From Prorocentrum cordatum (Eukaryota; Sar; Dinophyceae; Prorocentrales; Prorocentraceae), in contig CAUYUJ010020697.1 in the NCBI GenBank assembly GCA_963575745.1, positions 1 through 64,000 on the forward strand: DNA of 64,000 nt. The letters are read 5' to 3'. Of the stretch, positions 21,930 to 32,971 are shown one piece after another; within the stretch, counting starts at the first letter, position 1, and the number at the start of each line of letters is the position of its first letter. The translations under genes were made by a program, and so were the position numbers. The notes under the pieces are model-generated. The model had not been told where the DNA came from and made no database searches. It worked only from the letters and a program-made list of their open reading frames with translations.

Positions 21930-22960
21930 CGAAGCCTTCGGGTGCGCCCCATGTGGGGCCGCGAAAGCCTTCGGTTGCGCCCCTTGTAGGGCCACGAACC
22001 GTGTGAGTGGTGCGCCGAAATGGGCCCGAAACCTTCGGCTGCGCCCCCTGTGGGGCCACGAACCGTGTGAGGGGTGCGCCGAAATGGACCCGAAGCCTTC
22101 GGGTGCACCCCATGTGGGGCCACGAACCGTGTGAGGGGTGCGCCGAAATGGACCCGAAACCTTCGGCTGCGCCCCGTGTGGGGCCACGAACCGTTTGAGG
22201 GGTGCGCCGAAATGGGCCCGAAGCCTTCGGGTGCGCCCGATGTGGGGCCGCGAAAGCTTTCGGCTGCGCACCTTGTAGGGCCACGAACCGTGTGAGAGGT
22301 GCGCCGAAATGGTCCCGAAGCCTTCGGCTGCGCCCCCTGTGGGGCCACGCACCGTGTGAGGGGTGCACCGAAATGGGCCCGAAGCCTTCGGGTGCGCCCC
22401 ATGTGGGGCCACGAACCGTGTGAGGGGCGCTCCGAAATGGGCCCGAAACCTTCGGCTGCGCCCACATGTGGGGCCACGAACCGTGTGAAGGGTGCGCCGA
22501 AATGGACCCGAAGCCTTCGGGTGCGCCCGATGTGGGGCCGCGAAAGCATTCGGCTGCGCCCCCTGTGGGGCCACGAACCGTGTGAGGGGTGCGCCGAAAT
22601 GGGCCCGAAGCCTTCGGGTGCGCCCCCTGTGGGGCCACGAACCGTGTGAGGGGTGCGCCGAAAGGGTCCCGAAGCCTTCGGCTGCGCCCCGTGTGGGGCC
22701 ACGAACCGTGTGAGGGGTGCGCCGAAATGGGCCCGAAACCTTCGGCTGCGCCCCCTGTGGGGCCACGAACCGTGTGAGGGGTGCGCCGAAATGGGCCCGA
22801 AGCCTTCGGGTGCGCCACATGTGGGGCCGCGAAAGCCTTCGGCTGCGCACCTTGTAGGGCCACGAACCGTGTGAGGGGTGCGCCGAAATGGTCCCGAAGC
22901 CTTCGGCTGCGCCCCCTGTAGGGCCACGAGCCGCGTGAGGGGTGCGCCGAAATAGTCCGA
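21930..22960. repeat. 64-bp satellite with 97-bp variants
   Basis: The unit starts CCCGAAGCCTTCGGGTGCGC, then CCCCTGTGGGGCCACGAACC and GTGTGAGGGGTGCGCCGAAA. Spacing is 64 bp, with 97-bp units that add a 33-bp segment (GCGAAAGCCTTCGGCTGCGC...) at about 22202 and 22492. About 14 units. The segment GGGGCCACGAAnCGTGTGAG plus GGGTGyGCCGAAATGG is shared with the 90-bp satellite just upstream. Bases 21575-21930 between the two contain a GGA patch and no gene. Confidence 0.95.
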
Positions 22961-23204
22961 TGGAACCCTGTAGGGGTTCTATGGGACTCCGATGGAACCC
23001 TGTGGGGGTCGAATGGGAGTCCGATGGAACTCTGTAGGGGTTTTATGGGCGTCCTATGGAACCCTGTAAGGGTCGTGTGGGAATCCTATGGAACCCTGTA
23101 CGGATCCCACAGGATCCTCCTGTAGGGGTGCGTTGTGTTGTGTTGTGTTGTTCCCCCCCCCCCTCCCCCCCTCCCCCCCCCCGGGGGGGCTTGCCCCGCC
23201 TGTA

Positions 23205-23206
23205 TC

Positions 23207-23241
<35 letters not shown>

Positions 23242-25795
23242 AGACAACAACAATAGCAACAACAATGACAACAACCACACAACACACAGAACTCACAACA
23301 CACAAACACACCACGCACGCCACACACAACACACACAGCACACACGATACACACCACACAACACACACAGCACGCAACACACACACAACACACAACACAC
23401 GCACCACACACAACACATACAACACACACAACACACACTATACACAACACACAACACACAACACACAACACACAACCACACACAGCACACAGCACATACA
23501 ACACACAAAACACAACACACAACACACACACACAACGCGCACAACACAAGCAACACACAACACACAACGCACACACAGCACAACACACACAACACACAAC
23601 ACACAATTCCACGCACAAACCGCACAAACCACACAACAAACACAACACACAACACACACAACACACACCACACACACACACCACACACAACACACACAAT
23701 ACACACAACGCACACACAACACATACACACATCACACATAACACATCACACACCACACATACACAGCAAACACAACACACACACAATACACCCACAACAC
23801 ACAGCACACACGACACACAACACACACACACACCACACACAGCACGCAACACATACACCACACACACAACACATTCGACACACACACAACACGCACACCA
23901 CACATCACACACAAAAACGAACAGCACACACAACACTCAACACACAACGCACACACACACACACCACACACACAACTCACACACAACACACAATACTCAC
24001 ACAACACGCACACGCACACGCACATGCACAAGAACACGCACACGCACACGCACACTGGCACGCGCACGTGCACACGCACACACGCACGCACGCACCCACG
24101 AATGCACGCACGCACGCATACACGTACACACACACACACGTACACACACTACACACAACACACACCGCCCTACACACACCACACACCACACACAACACAC
24201 AACAAACACACCACACAATACACACCACACACAACACACAACACACACACACCACACAACACATACAACGCACACATCACACACAGCAAACACAACACAC
24301 ACCACACGCGCACAACCCACAACACACACCACACAACACAGACAGCACACACAACAAACCACACAACACTCAACACACAGCACACACAACACACAACACA
24401 CAACACACACACAACACACAACACACAACACACAATACACACAAAGTTCACACAACACACAACACACAACACACACCACCGACAACAAACACCACAAACA
24501 GCATCACGCGCAGGCCACACACACAACACACACGACACACACAACACACAACACACACCTTCACCGCACACACAACACACACAACACACAACACACACCA
24601 CACATCATACACACAACACGCACAGCACACAACACACGCAACACGAACACACCGCACAACACACAACACACAACACACACACAACACACGCACACAAATT
24701 GCACACCACACAACACAAACAACACACACCATACACACAAACGCACAACACACAACACACACCAGACATCATACACACAACACGCACAGCACACAACACA
24801 CGCAACACGAACACACCGCACAACACACAACACACAACACACACACAACACACGCACACAAATTGCACACCACACAACACAAACAACACACACCATACAC
24901 ACAAACGCACAACACACAACACACACCAGACATCATACACACAACACGCACAGCACACAACACACGCAACACGAACACACCGCACAACACACAACACACA
25001 ACACACACACAACACACGCACACAAATTGCACACCACACAACACAAACAACACACACCATACACACAAACGCACAACACACAACACACACAACACACACA
25101 TCACACAGCACACACAACACACAACCATCACACAACACACACCACACAACATACAACACACACAACACGTAACACCCACAACACCCACAACACACAACAC
25201 ACAAAACACACATCACCCACAGCACACACAACACGCAACATACACAACAATCACACAACACACAACACACACAGTACACACAGCATACACAGAACACACA
25301 CACACGACACACACATACATCGCACACTACACAACACACATAATGCACAACACACACAACACACACAACACACAAAACACACACAAATCACAACACACAC
25401 AACACACAGCGAACACAACACACATCACACACAACACACAACCCACACACAACATACAACACGCAGCACACACACAACACACAAAACACACAACAGACAC
25501 AACACACACAACACACAACACACACAACAAACTCACTCACAACACACACACACACACCACACATAACACACAACACACACACAACTCACACACAACACAC
25601 ACACACACAACACACACCAGCCCCAACGCACACACACAACACACAACACACAACACACACAACACACACACAGCATACACAACACCCAACACCCAACACA
25701 CACAAACACACACAACACACAACACACGCACACACACACACACGTACGCACGCACACACACACACACACAAATACACACACATACAATTGCTTGT
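23205..25795. repeat. CA-rich microsatellite block, 2.6 kb, with 164-bp internal tandem
   Basis: The block begins with (CAA)n at 23205 and becomes a long CACACAACA mixture. From about 24600 to 25090 a 164-bp unit (landmark CATCATACACACAACACGCA) occurs three times at 164-bp spacing (24607, 24771, 24935). CACGCA runs occur at 24005-24150 and 25735-25770. A 926-codon plus-strand frame and many minus-strand frames are open only because the composition lacks stop codons. Confidence 0.95.
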
Positions 25796-25829
25796 GAGGG
25801 AAGAAGTTGGCACACGCACATCGTGGTTT

Positions 25830-26500
25830 TGAATGATGCTATTCGGGCCATTCCTGAGGAGCAGTTGGTCCAGGTTTGCCCCATTGCGGCCCAAAACGAT
25901 TTTAAAGTTCAGTAACGATGGCACAATCTGGCACAAGTTGGTCCATGATCACCGCCGGGAAGCCTCACAATGGACACAAGACGGCTCCACGGGGCCACGG
26001 AGCCTGCCAGCTCAAAACAGGTCCCCGACAGATTCGCATCCTTCCCTAACCAGCGGAGAGCACATGACTTGAGTGTTCTCGCCCGTTCGCTTCCACATGG
26101 CTTCTGAAACCTCAGGATGGCTCTAGAGAGTCCCAGGAGTCGGGGGTTGCAAGATCCCCCCAGCTTCTCGCAAAAGTTTGGCCCTCATGGGGCCCTCTGG
26201 GGCTCGTGAGGGACGCTCTGGAGTCAGTGGGGGGGCTCCCTGGAACTCCCAGGGGCACCTTGGGCCAGGGACACCTCCAGCAACACCCGACATAGGGGTG
26301 CAAGGGGGCTCCAAGAGGGCTCCAAGACGGCCCCAAGGCTGCGCAAGCGCACCCCAAGAGGCGCCTTCTCGGGCTCCAGGGAGGCGGGGCGAACTGAGGC
26401 TCGCCCTTCGCTCGTGGGTGGCCTCCAAGATGGTCTCAAGAGGGCCACCAGGGCGCCCACGAGGACCCAGAGAGGGCTCCAAACGGCGCCCCGACGGCAT
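25830..26500. repeat. Degenerate GGCTCCAAGA-type repeats, no gene
   Basis: Irregular GGGGCTCC, CCAAGAGGG and CTCCAAGACGG phrases, as at 14480-14800. Bases 26500-27600 contain no domain I recognise; the only structure is a perfect 12-bp stem (GTTCGGACTTCG, 27227-27238; CGAAGTCCGAAC, 27249-27260) with a 10-base loop. Confidence 0.45.
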
Positions 26501-27604
26501 CAAACATTTGCTGCAAGAGAGTGCCCCCCCGATGGCCGAAGTGCGCTGCCAAGAGGCTCACACCTCGACAACCGAGCAGACAAGCACGGTTGAATCCCAC
26601 AAGCCTCGTCAACAAAAAATCCAGAAATGGACGTTGAGATCCTGGAACACGATGCTGTCGGGCACTTGTCAGAAACCGCGATCTTCAATGCTGAGAGGGT
26701 GGGGCCGATTTTTTGACAACACCGCGTCCGAGACAACAGGCATCCGTCAGCCTTGGAGTAGCGCTGACCCCACAACAACCAAACTCAGAAAAGTCTTCTG
26801 CCGATGTTTGACGAGGCTTGCAGGTCTGCTCAAGCTTATCCCGAGCTCTGGCTCGACGTCGCTCCCCCTCTTGGCTCCACTGCACTGAAGCTACACTTCC
26901 CTAATCAATGCAACTCGCCTGGCCATAATTTCTCAATGGGCTGGTCGGGCGTCCGGACGCGAAGCGTCTAGAATTGATGCGCGCGGTGGATCCGTCTTGG
27001 CGGCGCACCTGGATTCCACAGGTATGCGGATACACTTGTGTATGAGTTCGCCTGTCGATGTCCGACGTGATACACACAACGATCGGTATCACACCTGGCT
27101 CGTTGCGAACGCCAGACTGGATCCTTGGGGAAGGCCTGACGTAGCTTGACCAGGTGGCGACATCCGAGCCCTGCCCCTTCCAACCATCGACTCCCCTGAC
27201 TCGATGGGAAAGGGGGGGGTGGTAGGGTTCGGACTTCGCCGTGTTCGACGAAGTCCGAACCTCACGCTCGCCGCCCACCGAGGTGCCCATATCGTTGATC
27301 GGCGAGGGTGGGGTTCCGATCTCGCCGCCTAGGGATGCCACCTACTCACACGCGAGCCCGTTCGCGCAATGCAGTGGGAGATGTTTGCGAGCGAGTGGCC
27401 GGCAGCATGCGAGTTGCCTCTCGGAAGCGGCGGCCGAACCGCTGGCGCAGCTATTGGGTGGGGCCCGCCTGGGACGGCACGCTGGAGGATCGTCGATGCG
27501 GAAGAGGGAAACGCCGAGCTCCCCATGGGCCGAGCTGGAACAAGAGCAGCAAAGCACACCCAGTGTCCTCTTGGCCTGCGCAAGCTCCAGCAATGTGGAA
27601 GAGA

Positions 27605-27709
27605 TGACATTTGGCTCCACCTTCGCATCCTGCATCTCGGAGAACAGCGACAACGCTGGCTGCCATTGTCCGCCCTTCCCACACGCGCTGATCCCAGCGC
27701 TGTAGATGA
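27605..27709 (-). CDS. PPR-repeat exon, one 35-residue unit (block d)
   Basis: The minus strand reads VIYSAGISACGKGGQWQPAL followed by SLFSEMQDAKVEPNV, one complete PPR unit. It is exactly 105 bp between the acceptor-like AG|TCATCTAC (AG at 27710-27711) and GTC-A at 27605. The frame is open beyond both ends but loses PPR character at once. On the minus strand it follows block e (4.5 kb upstream) and precedes block c (15.2 kb downstream). GTCATC occurs at both its start and its end, so the precise splice point is ambiguous. Confidence 0.75.
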
Positions 27710-27840
27710 CTATGGTGAACCCTTGAATCAACATACTCACGCGCGTGGCATGTGATCCTAGAGCAGGCGACTCTGGCATGCATCAGCTGTTCAACGGATT
27801 AGTGCAACCGACGGACTCGATGCGCTGTTGCGGCCGAGAG

Positions 27841-28120
27841 TAACGCAGCAGTCTGATGCTATGCAAGATCGAGATCGCATTACTCCTAAGTCGGGCCTGT
27901 CCCCCTACAGGGGGATTTTCGACCACAAATGAATAATACACCAAAAATAATCAAAAAATGATTTTAAAAAATAGCCCGGGGGGCTATTTTTGGAGTATTG
28001 TTTGACCTCTTTGGGGTATTTGTGGTTTGAAAAAAAAAAAACGTCTAACATCCCCCTGTAGGGGGACGCGCCCGACATAACAGCAGTCTTATGCTATGCA
28101 AGATCGAGATCGCATTACTC
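27841..28120. mobile_element. Family A element (27891-28075) flanked by a ~40-bp direct repeat
   Basis: The element starts TCGGGCCTGTCCCCCTACAG and ends CCCCCTGTAGGGGGACGCGC then CCGA. Flanking it is a long duplication: 27841-27885 and 28078-28120 both read CAGCAGTCTnATGCTATGCA then AGATCGAGATCGCATTACTC, with one substitution and a 2-base length difference at the start. The interior is AT-rich and non-coding. Confidence 0.85.
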
Positions 28121-28232
28121 TTCGCGCCAAATCTTGCCCCAGCCGCCTCAAAAATCCCAACGTTCCTGTTCGGGATGCCCGGGGCTCGCCTGCGGCAGGC
28201 CCGCCCTGCAGGACCAACCAGCTCCCAAAGAA

Positions 28233-28340
28233 GTGCTCGTGGGGGGAGGAGGAGGAGGAGAGGAGGAGGAGGAGGAGGAGGAGGAGGAGGAGGAGGAGGA
28301 GGAGGAGGAGGAGGAGGAGGAGGAGGAGGAGGAGGGGAGG
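28233..28340. repeat. GGA trinucleotide array
   Basis: About 100 bp of GGA. Bases 28341-29720 hold no gene I can support. A (GTC)n patch lies at 29625-29670, and 29127-29182 is the uninterrupted relative of the family A insertion site at 30012. Confidence 0.9.
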
Positions 28341-29724
28341 GGAGAAATCCGAAAGTGTGGTAGAAGTCTGGGGAGTTCGTTCGGCAGAAGTCCGGGAGTC
28401 GGTTCGGGAGAAATTCGAGTGTGCTCTGGAGTTCGTGGACTTGCTGTACTCTCCGCAGGGAAGTCGTAAAGGGGGCCCTGGGCCTGATCAGCAGGGGCTA
28501 GACAGACGGCAGCTGAAGCAAGAGATCGGCCTGGCAGCAGCTGCCCCGCGGAACTTTCTCAGCACCCGATGGCCTTGGGGACCCACGTCAGCACTGTGGC
28601 ACCGCAAGGCCCTCCCCAGCTCGACGGCCACCGTGCCCCGCGATCTCTCCTCGTGGCACGACGTCGTGGCCTGTGCGCATGCCCCTGGGAGACTCGCCAA
28701 GCCTGGTGAGACCTGTGGGAACATCTGCAGGGGCCCACGGCTCACATGACGCCGTCTCCGACACTGCTGAGGGATACAAACACGCCCCCACCCTGGGCTA
28801 CAAGTGCGTGGTCCGCAAACCTCCCGGGAGCTCCCACAGGCGAAAGAGCTGCCGGGACGCCGCGCGACGCGCGCGATGTGCAGGGATTTCCCTGTCAGCC
28901 CACTGGAGGTTCAGCGCACAGCGCCTCGTAAACCAGGGCAGGGGCGTTAACGCCCGTGACGATACCCTCTCCAGGCCCCCCCCCTCTCCCATGTGGCTGA
29001 AACCTCCTCCGCCGCCACGCGGTCCGGGGTCGAGGAGCCCGCCGGGGCGACCCCGAGGCACGGCACACTGCGGGCGACTGGCAGCCTCACGCGGCCGCCT
29101 TCGACAGCCCTGGGCCCAAAAATGTATGAACGCCCCGCTTCTGCTTCCGCCGCCTTCTGCGGACCTTCCGCTGGCGAGCTCGGCGCCCTTGTGCCTCCGC
29201 CGCACATCGTCGCCACCCCCTCCTCCTGCTGCTCCCCCGCCTCATGCTTTATCTTCACCTCCTCCACCTCCTCGGCGTCGTCTTCCGCCTCCTGCGTCTC
29301 CTCCTCCTCGTTCCTCTAACTCGTCTGTCTTCCCAGCTCTCTGAGCCGCGGCGCTTTGAGCTTCTTAGCTCAGGGACGCGTCGGCCACCGCCGCCCTCCC
29401 CCTTGTCGGTGGCCCTGACGAAGATGGGGGAGAGGATGCCGAAACGCGCCCAGCGTCCAGCAAGGCATGAGGGTGCAAACCCGACTTGTCTGGCTGATGC
29501 TCTGGGGGGGCCTGTGCTCAGGGGAGGCTGCAGCACTACTCAACGATGTGCTGTTTAACCGAACCTGCAGGGTGGGCCCTTTCCCAAATCCGTGCTTCGG
29601 TGCGGATCGTCTGCGCGCCTCGTCGCCGTCGTCGTCGTCGTCGTTGCCGTCGGCGTCGTCGTGGTCGTGGTTCGTGTTGCTCTGCTCGGGACCTGCTTCC
29701 CTCCTGCAGTGACCACCACCACCC

Positions 29725-29923
29725 ACCCTCTACTTGGAGGAGCGCACAAGGGGGTGGGGGGAGGGGGGGAGGGCTTCTTAGAAAGAGGCTGCTTCTTAGA
29801 AGGCGCCGGCCTTACATCCATACAGAAGGCCTTCATAAGGCCCGCGCCTTCTAAGAAGCAGGGGTGCTTCTAAGAAGCTTCCCCCCCTCCCCCTACCCCC
29901 TTCTGCGCGTGGCAACCCTCTAC
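29725..29923. mobile_element. Inverted-repeat element with 9-bp target duplication (family I)
   Basis: The arms of about 70 bp (29740-29815 and 29835-29911) contain two TTCTTAGAA palindromes each, a GGGGGTnGGGGGAGGGGGG block and GCGCAnAAGGGGG outer ends in inverted orientation, with a loop of only about 20 bp. ACCCTCTAC lies at 29725-29733 and again at 29915-29923, a likely target duplication. There is no coding capacity. Confidence 0.75.
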
Positions 29924-30011
29924 CTCGTCGTGGTCAGGGTCGTCTTCTTCAGGGCCAGCGGCGCCGGCCGCAGGGCCTTCGCCATGTGAACGTCCCGCTT
30001 CTAGTTTTATT

Positions 30012-30215
30012 TCGGGCCTGTCCCCCTACAGGGGAATTTTCGACGATTATTTTTTTAAAAACAAAAAAAAAGAAGAAAACCTACAAATGCACCAAAAAGG
30101 TCAAAACATAGTCCAAAAATAATCCCCAGGCTATTTTTGTATTATGGTTTGACTATGTTTGGGGGTATTTTCTTTATTTTTCGTCGAAAATCCCCCTGTA
30201 GGGGGACAGGCCCGA
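30012..30215. mobile_element. Family A inverted-repeat element
   Basis: Ends are TCGGGCCTGTCCCCCTACAG and, inverted, CCCCCTGTAGGGGGACAGGC plus CCGA; the adjacent GGGAATTTTCGACGA is mirrored by TCGTCGAAAATCC. The flanking sequence (GAACGTCCCGCTTCT on the left, TTCTGCTTCCGCCGTCTTCT on the right) is continuous at 29127-29182, which represents the unoccupied site. Confidence 0.9.
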
Positions 30216-30352
30216 CTTGATTCTGCTTCCGCCGTCTTCTGCGGACCTTCCGCTGGCGAGCCCGGCGCCGTGCCGCTTCCCGCCCCGCCCTCCGCGGGCA
30301 TTCCGCGGGAGGCGATTGGTGCGCCGAGGGCGAGGCCCTGTCTAGAGTTAGG

Positions 30353-30528
30353 TCGGGCCTGTCCCCCTACAGGGGGATTTTCGACGGAAAAAAAAACACA
30401 TACCCCAAAAACGTCAAGAATTTTCAAAAAAAAGAATCCCCAGACTATTGTTGGACTATTTCTTTGCTATTGTTGGGGCATCTTTTTATTTTTCATCGAA
30501 GATCCCCCTGTATGGGGGACAGGCCCGA
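30353..30528. mobile_element. Family A inverted-repeat element with target duplication
   Basis: Ends are TCGGGCCTGTCCCCCTACAG and CCCCCTGTATGGGGGACAGG with CCCGA. GTCTAGAG(TTA) occurs at 30340-30350 and 30534-30544, an 8-11 bp duplication depending on where the element is taken to start. Confidence 0.9.
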
Positions 30529-30544
30529 CTTAAGTCTAGAGTTA

Positions 30545-30740
30545 TGTTGTCCCCATCGTACTTAAGGACCAAATCACAGAAACAATTCCGAGCACCCTGG
30601 AGAGTGTCGAAGCAATGTCGAAAGAGCATCGCCTCCCAGGGCCCGGCACGTGAAAACTGCCCAGTTTCGGCACCAACTTGGTGCACGATATTATTTGGGG
30701 GGCGATCGAGGCTACAGTAGGTTGGAACATCATAATAGGG
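30545..30740 (+). repeat. Dispersed repeat family E, copy 1
   Basis: Begins near CCCATCGTACTTAAGGACCA and contains GAGAGTGTCGAAGCAATGTC, CCTCCCAGGGCCCGGCACGT and TACAGTAGGTTGGAACATCA. Matching copies lie at 31800-31960 (minus) and 58585-58910 (plus). Confidence 0.75.
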
Positions 30741-30973
30741 AAGCGGACTCTATACACCAACGCTTTCCCCGACCCTGCGCTGAAATTCGCACAGGAACGC
30801 GGATTCTGGTGTATACGGGATCCTGGTGTGTACATGTTTCGTTGTTTCCCTTGGAAAACGGGGGAAAGGCATACAGCACACCACCCCGACGGCGCCCCCG
30901 ACCCTCAAGAAGTCGTGGGATTGAAGAACAACCCGCCACTGGTAATGTATAGGTTCCAGTTTGCGACATAAGA

Positions 30974-31365
30974 TCGGGCGTTGGCAGAACTGGGTTTAGT
31001 GGAACCTGGTTTAGTGATTTGTACCGGGGGCGCCCCCCCGCCCCATTTCCACTCACCAGAACTGCCGCCACCCGACAAACACCAGTTACGGCAAACCTGG
31101 TTTGGTGAACCTGGCCAATTGAGGGGCCCCATGGTCCTACGGTAGAGGGAAACAATTAGTGAACACCCCCCCTGCCCCCAAACTCAAGGTTGGCACGCGC
31201 GACGGAGACTGCGGTCGAGGTGCAACTCATCAGACCCACCGCCAACTTTGAACATTGGGGGGAGGGGGAGGCGTTCACAGATGAATGTGGCATGAGCGTT
31301 CGCTTTTTTTCCGAGGCCTGTACCACTAACCGGGTCCCCTTACCCGGGGTCCTGGCCATACCCGA
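30974..31365. mobile_element. Family B inverted-repeat element, long form
   Basis: The left end TCGGGCGTTGGCAGAACTGG, then GTTTAGTGGAACCTGGTTTA, pairs with the inverted right end CCTGGCCATACCCGA, preceded by TAACCGGGTCCCCTTACCC. Compared with the 210-bp copy at 44957-45166 it carries about 180 extra bases in the middle (about 31140-31320), either an insertion here or a deletion there. Confidence 0.75.
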
Positions 31366-31380
31366 TACAAAAACCTATGG

Positions 31381-31593
31381 TCTCGACGCCCGAAATGGGT
31401 ACGGAAAGAATGGGTACGATGCCCAACAGCAGTTCCTGTTCATTTTGAACAGGACTCGCTGTCCGCGCCGCCGCGGCCTGTGTCCATTTGAGACAGAAGG
31501 CCGCCCGCCCAACAGCGGCCGCTGTTGGTTTGGGACAACATTTGTTGTTGGGCACTGTACCCATTCTTTCCGCACCCATTTCGGGCGTCCAAA
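31381..31593. mobile_element. Inverted-repeat element with possible 5-bp target duplication (family F)
   Basis: GACGCCCGAAATGGGTACGG then AAAGAATGGGTACGATGCCC on the left is mirrored on the right by GGGCACTGTACCCATTCTTT then CCGCACCCATTTCGGGCGTC. The arms are about 45 bp with few mismatches. TATGG occurs at 31376-31380 and 31594-31598. It sits immediately beside the family B copy. Confidence 0.75.
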
Positions 31594-31799
31594 TATGGAG
31601 TGCACCCGCGCGGAGCCGGCCGACGGCGGAGCTCGCCCGGAGCCGGCCGGTGGGCTCCGGCAACCCACACGCGGGCTTCGCCCGCGCCGGGCGGCCTCGG
31701 CGCCCAGGGCCCCGGGCGGAGCCCCGGGCGCGGCGGCCCGAGCAGCACGGTGCCGCCCGGAGTGGCGAGGCGCCAGCCTTCCGGTAGCCTCGGCCGCCA

Positions 31800-31960
31800 G
31801 CAAGAAGATGTCGTGCACCAAGGAAGTGCCGAGGCTGGGCAATTTTTTCACGCGTCGGGCCCTGGGAGGCGGTGCTCGTTCGACACCGTTTCGACACTCT
31901 CCTGGGTGCTCGAGGCTACTTCCGTGACGTGGTCCCGAAGCGCGATGGGAGCAGCATAAA
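31800..31960 (-). repeat. Dispersed repeat family E, copy 2
   Basis: On the minus strand it reads CCATCGCGCTTCGGGACCAC, GAGAGTGTCGAAACGGTGTC and CCTCCCAGGGCCCG, then TTGGTGCACGACATC, matching 30545-30740. Bases 31594-31800 are GC-rich with no supported gene. Confidence 0.7.
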
Positions 31961-32172
31961 GCGAGACGACAGGGCGCATCTCTGGTGCACACAGAATCCG
32001 CAACAGCAGTGGACAGACAAGCGCGTTCCACGACTTACAAAGCAACTGCTCGCAAATGGCCCGGATCCGCCGCGGGGGACCTACGATACTTTACATCGCG
32101 GCAAACACATGTTTTTCGGACGCTTGCGAGTAGGCACTTTGCAAGCAGTGGAACGCGCCCGGCGAGGGGAGG

Positions 32173-32382
32173 TCACGTTCGGCTCCAACTTCGCATCCCG
32201 CAGCTCGACCAAAAGCGACAGCGCCTGAAGCCAACGACCGCCCTTCGCGCACGAGCTGACTCCAGCACCGTAGCTGGCGATGTTCTGCTCCAACTTCGAA
32301 TTCGCCAACGACGCCAACAAAGAGAGCGCGCACTGCCACCGACCGCCCTTCTCACACGCGCTGATGCCAGCGCAGTGGCTGA
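32173..32382 (-). CDS. PPR-repeat exon, two 35-residue units (block e)
   Basis: Two minus-strand PPR units: VSHCAGISACEKGGRWQCAL and ASYGAGVSSCAKGGRWLQAL, the second ending RDAKLEPNV. From TCAGCCAC (32382) to GTG-A (32173) is 210 bp, exactly twice 105. No AG precedes the start (the sequence is CTCTGG|TCAGCC), so the acceptor is either non-canonical or a few bases away. The block lies about 590 bp after block f on the minus strand. Confidence 0.8.
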   Translation of the reverse strand, partial: SATALASARVRRAVGGSARSLCWRRWRIRSWSRTSPATVLESARARRAVVGFRRCRFWSSCGMRSWSRT

Positions 32383-32581
32383 CCAGAGCGACGAAGTTCT
32401 GTTCGTACACATCTGCAGAATCGGGCACCACGAAAACGCAGAGCATCACAGATCGGCCCGAGAGAGGCCAACTCTTTGCAATTTGCTGAGGAACCAAGGT
32501 TGCAGAACAGGCTCGCTGGGGTCATCGCAATTTTGAAATCGATGGCAATGTTGGAATCGGATGGGACCTCTACGCACGCAG

Positions 32582-32670
32582 TCGAAGGAGGAGGAGGAGG
32601 AGGCTAAGGAGGAGGAGGAGGAGGAGGAGGAGGAGGAGGAGGAGGAGAAGGAGGAAGAGGCCCAGCCACC
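32582..32670. repeat. GGA trinucleotide array
   Basis: About 85 bp of GGA with a few GAA, inside the short gap between PPR blocks f and e. Confidence 0.9.
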
Positions 32671-32829
32671 TTCTCCCGAGGACCTCGGAACCAGGAAGCC
32701 CCTGCTCACACACCGTTCCTGGAGCCCTGGGGCTCGAGGCAGGGAGCCCGCCGCAGAATCATCGGAGAGAGCTCCTGGTGCGTCTGGGGAGCGCTCCGAG
32801 TGGCACTTCTGAAATAGACGATCAAGAAG

Positions 32830-32971
32830 GGGCCCTTGGGCACACAAACAAATACACGCAACTCCCAGGCTTCCCCATGGTCCCCATAGTTGTTGGATGT
32901 TCGTATTTCCCTCCCACTGCCCATATTCTCCCATATTTTCCTGGGAGTCGACAGTCAATTGTGTCTGTGAA
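32830..32971 (+). repeat. Dispersed repeat family D, copy 1 (flush with a PPR exon end)
   Basis: Signature: GGGCCC(T/A)(T/G)GG(C/A)ACACAAA, TACAC, CCATATTTTCC, GGGAGTCGACnnTnAATTGT, then GTCTGTG. Its right end GTGTCTGTGA stops exactly at 32970-32971, where the PPR sequence of block f begins. On the minus strand the exon end is therefore followed by GTTCACAGACACAATTG from the element, which supplies a GT. Confidence 0.75.

Noticed and set aside
21654-22927. Three overlapping 330-400 codon minus-strand frames
   Set aside because: All lie in the 64/97-bp satellite and differ only by frame.
23135-25915. 926-codon plus-strand frame made of His, Thr, Asn and Gln
   Set aside because: CA-rich composition without stop codons; no start context, no non-repetitive domain.
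26500-26890. Plus-strand LRSWNTMLSGTCQKP resembling the start of a LINE endonuclease
   Set aside because: Only a short resemblance, no following catalytic motifs in any frame.
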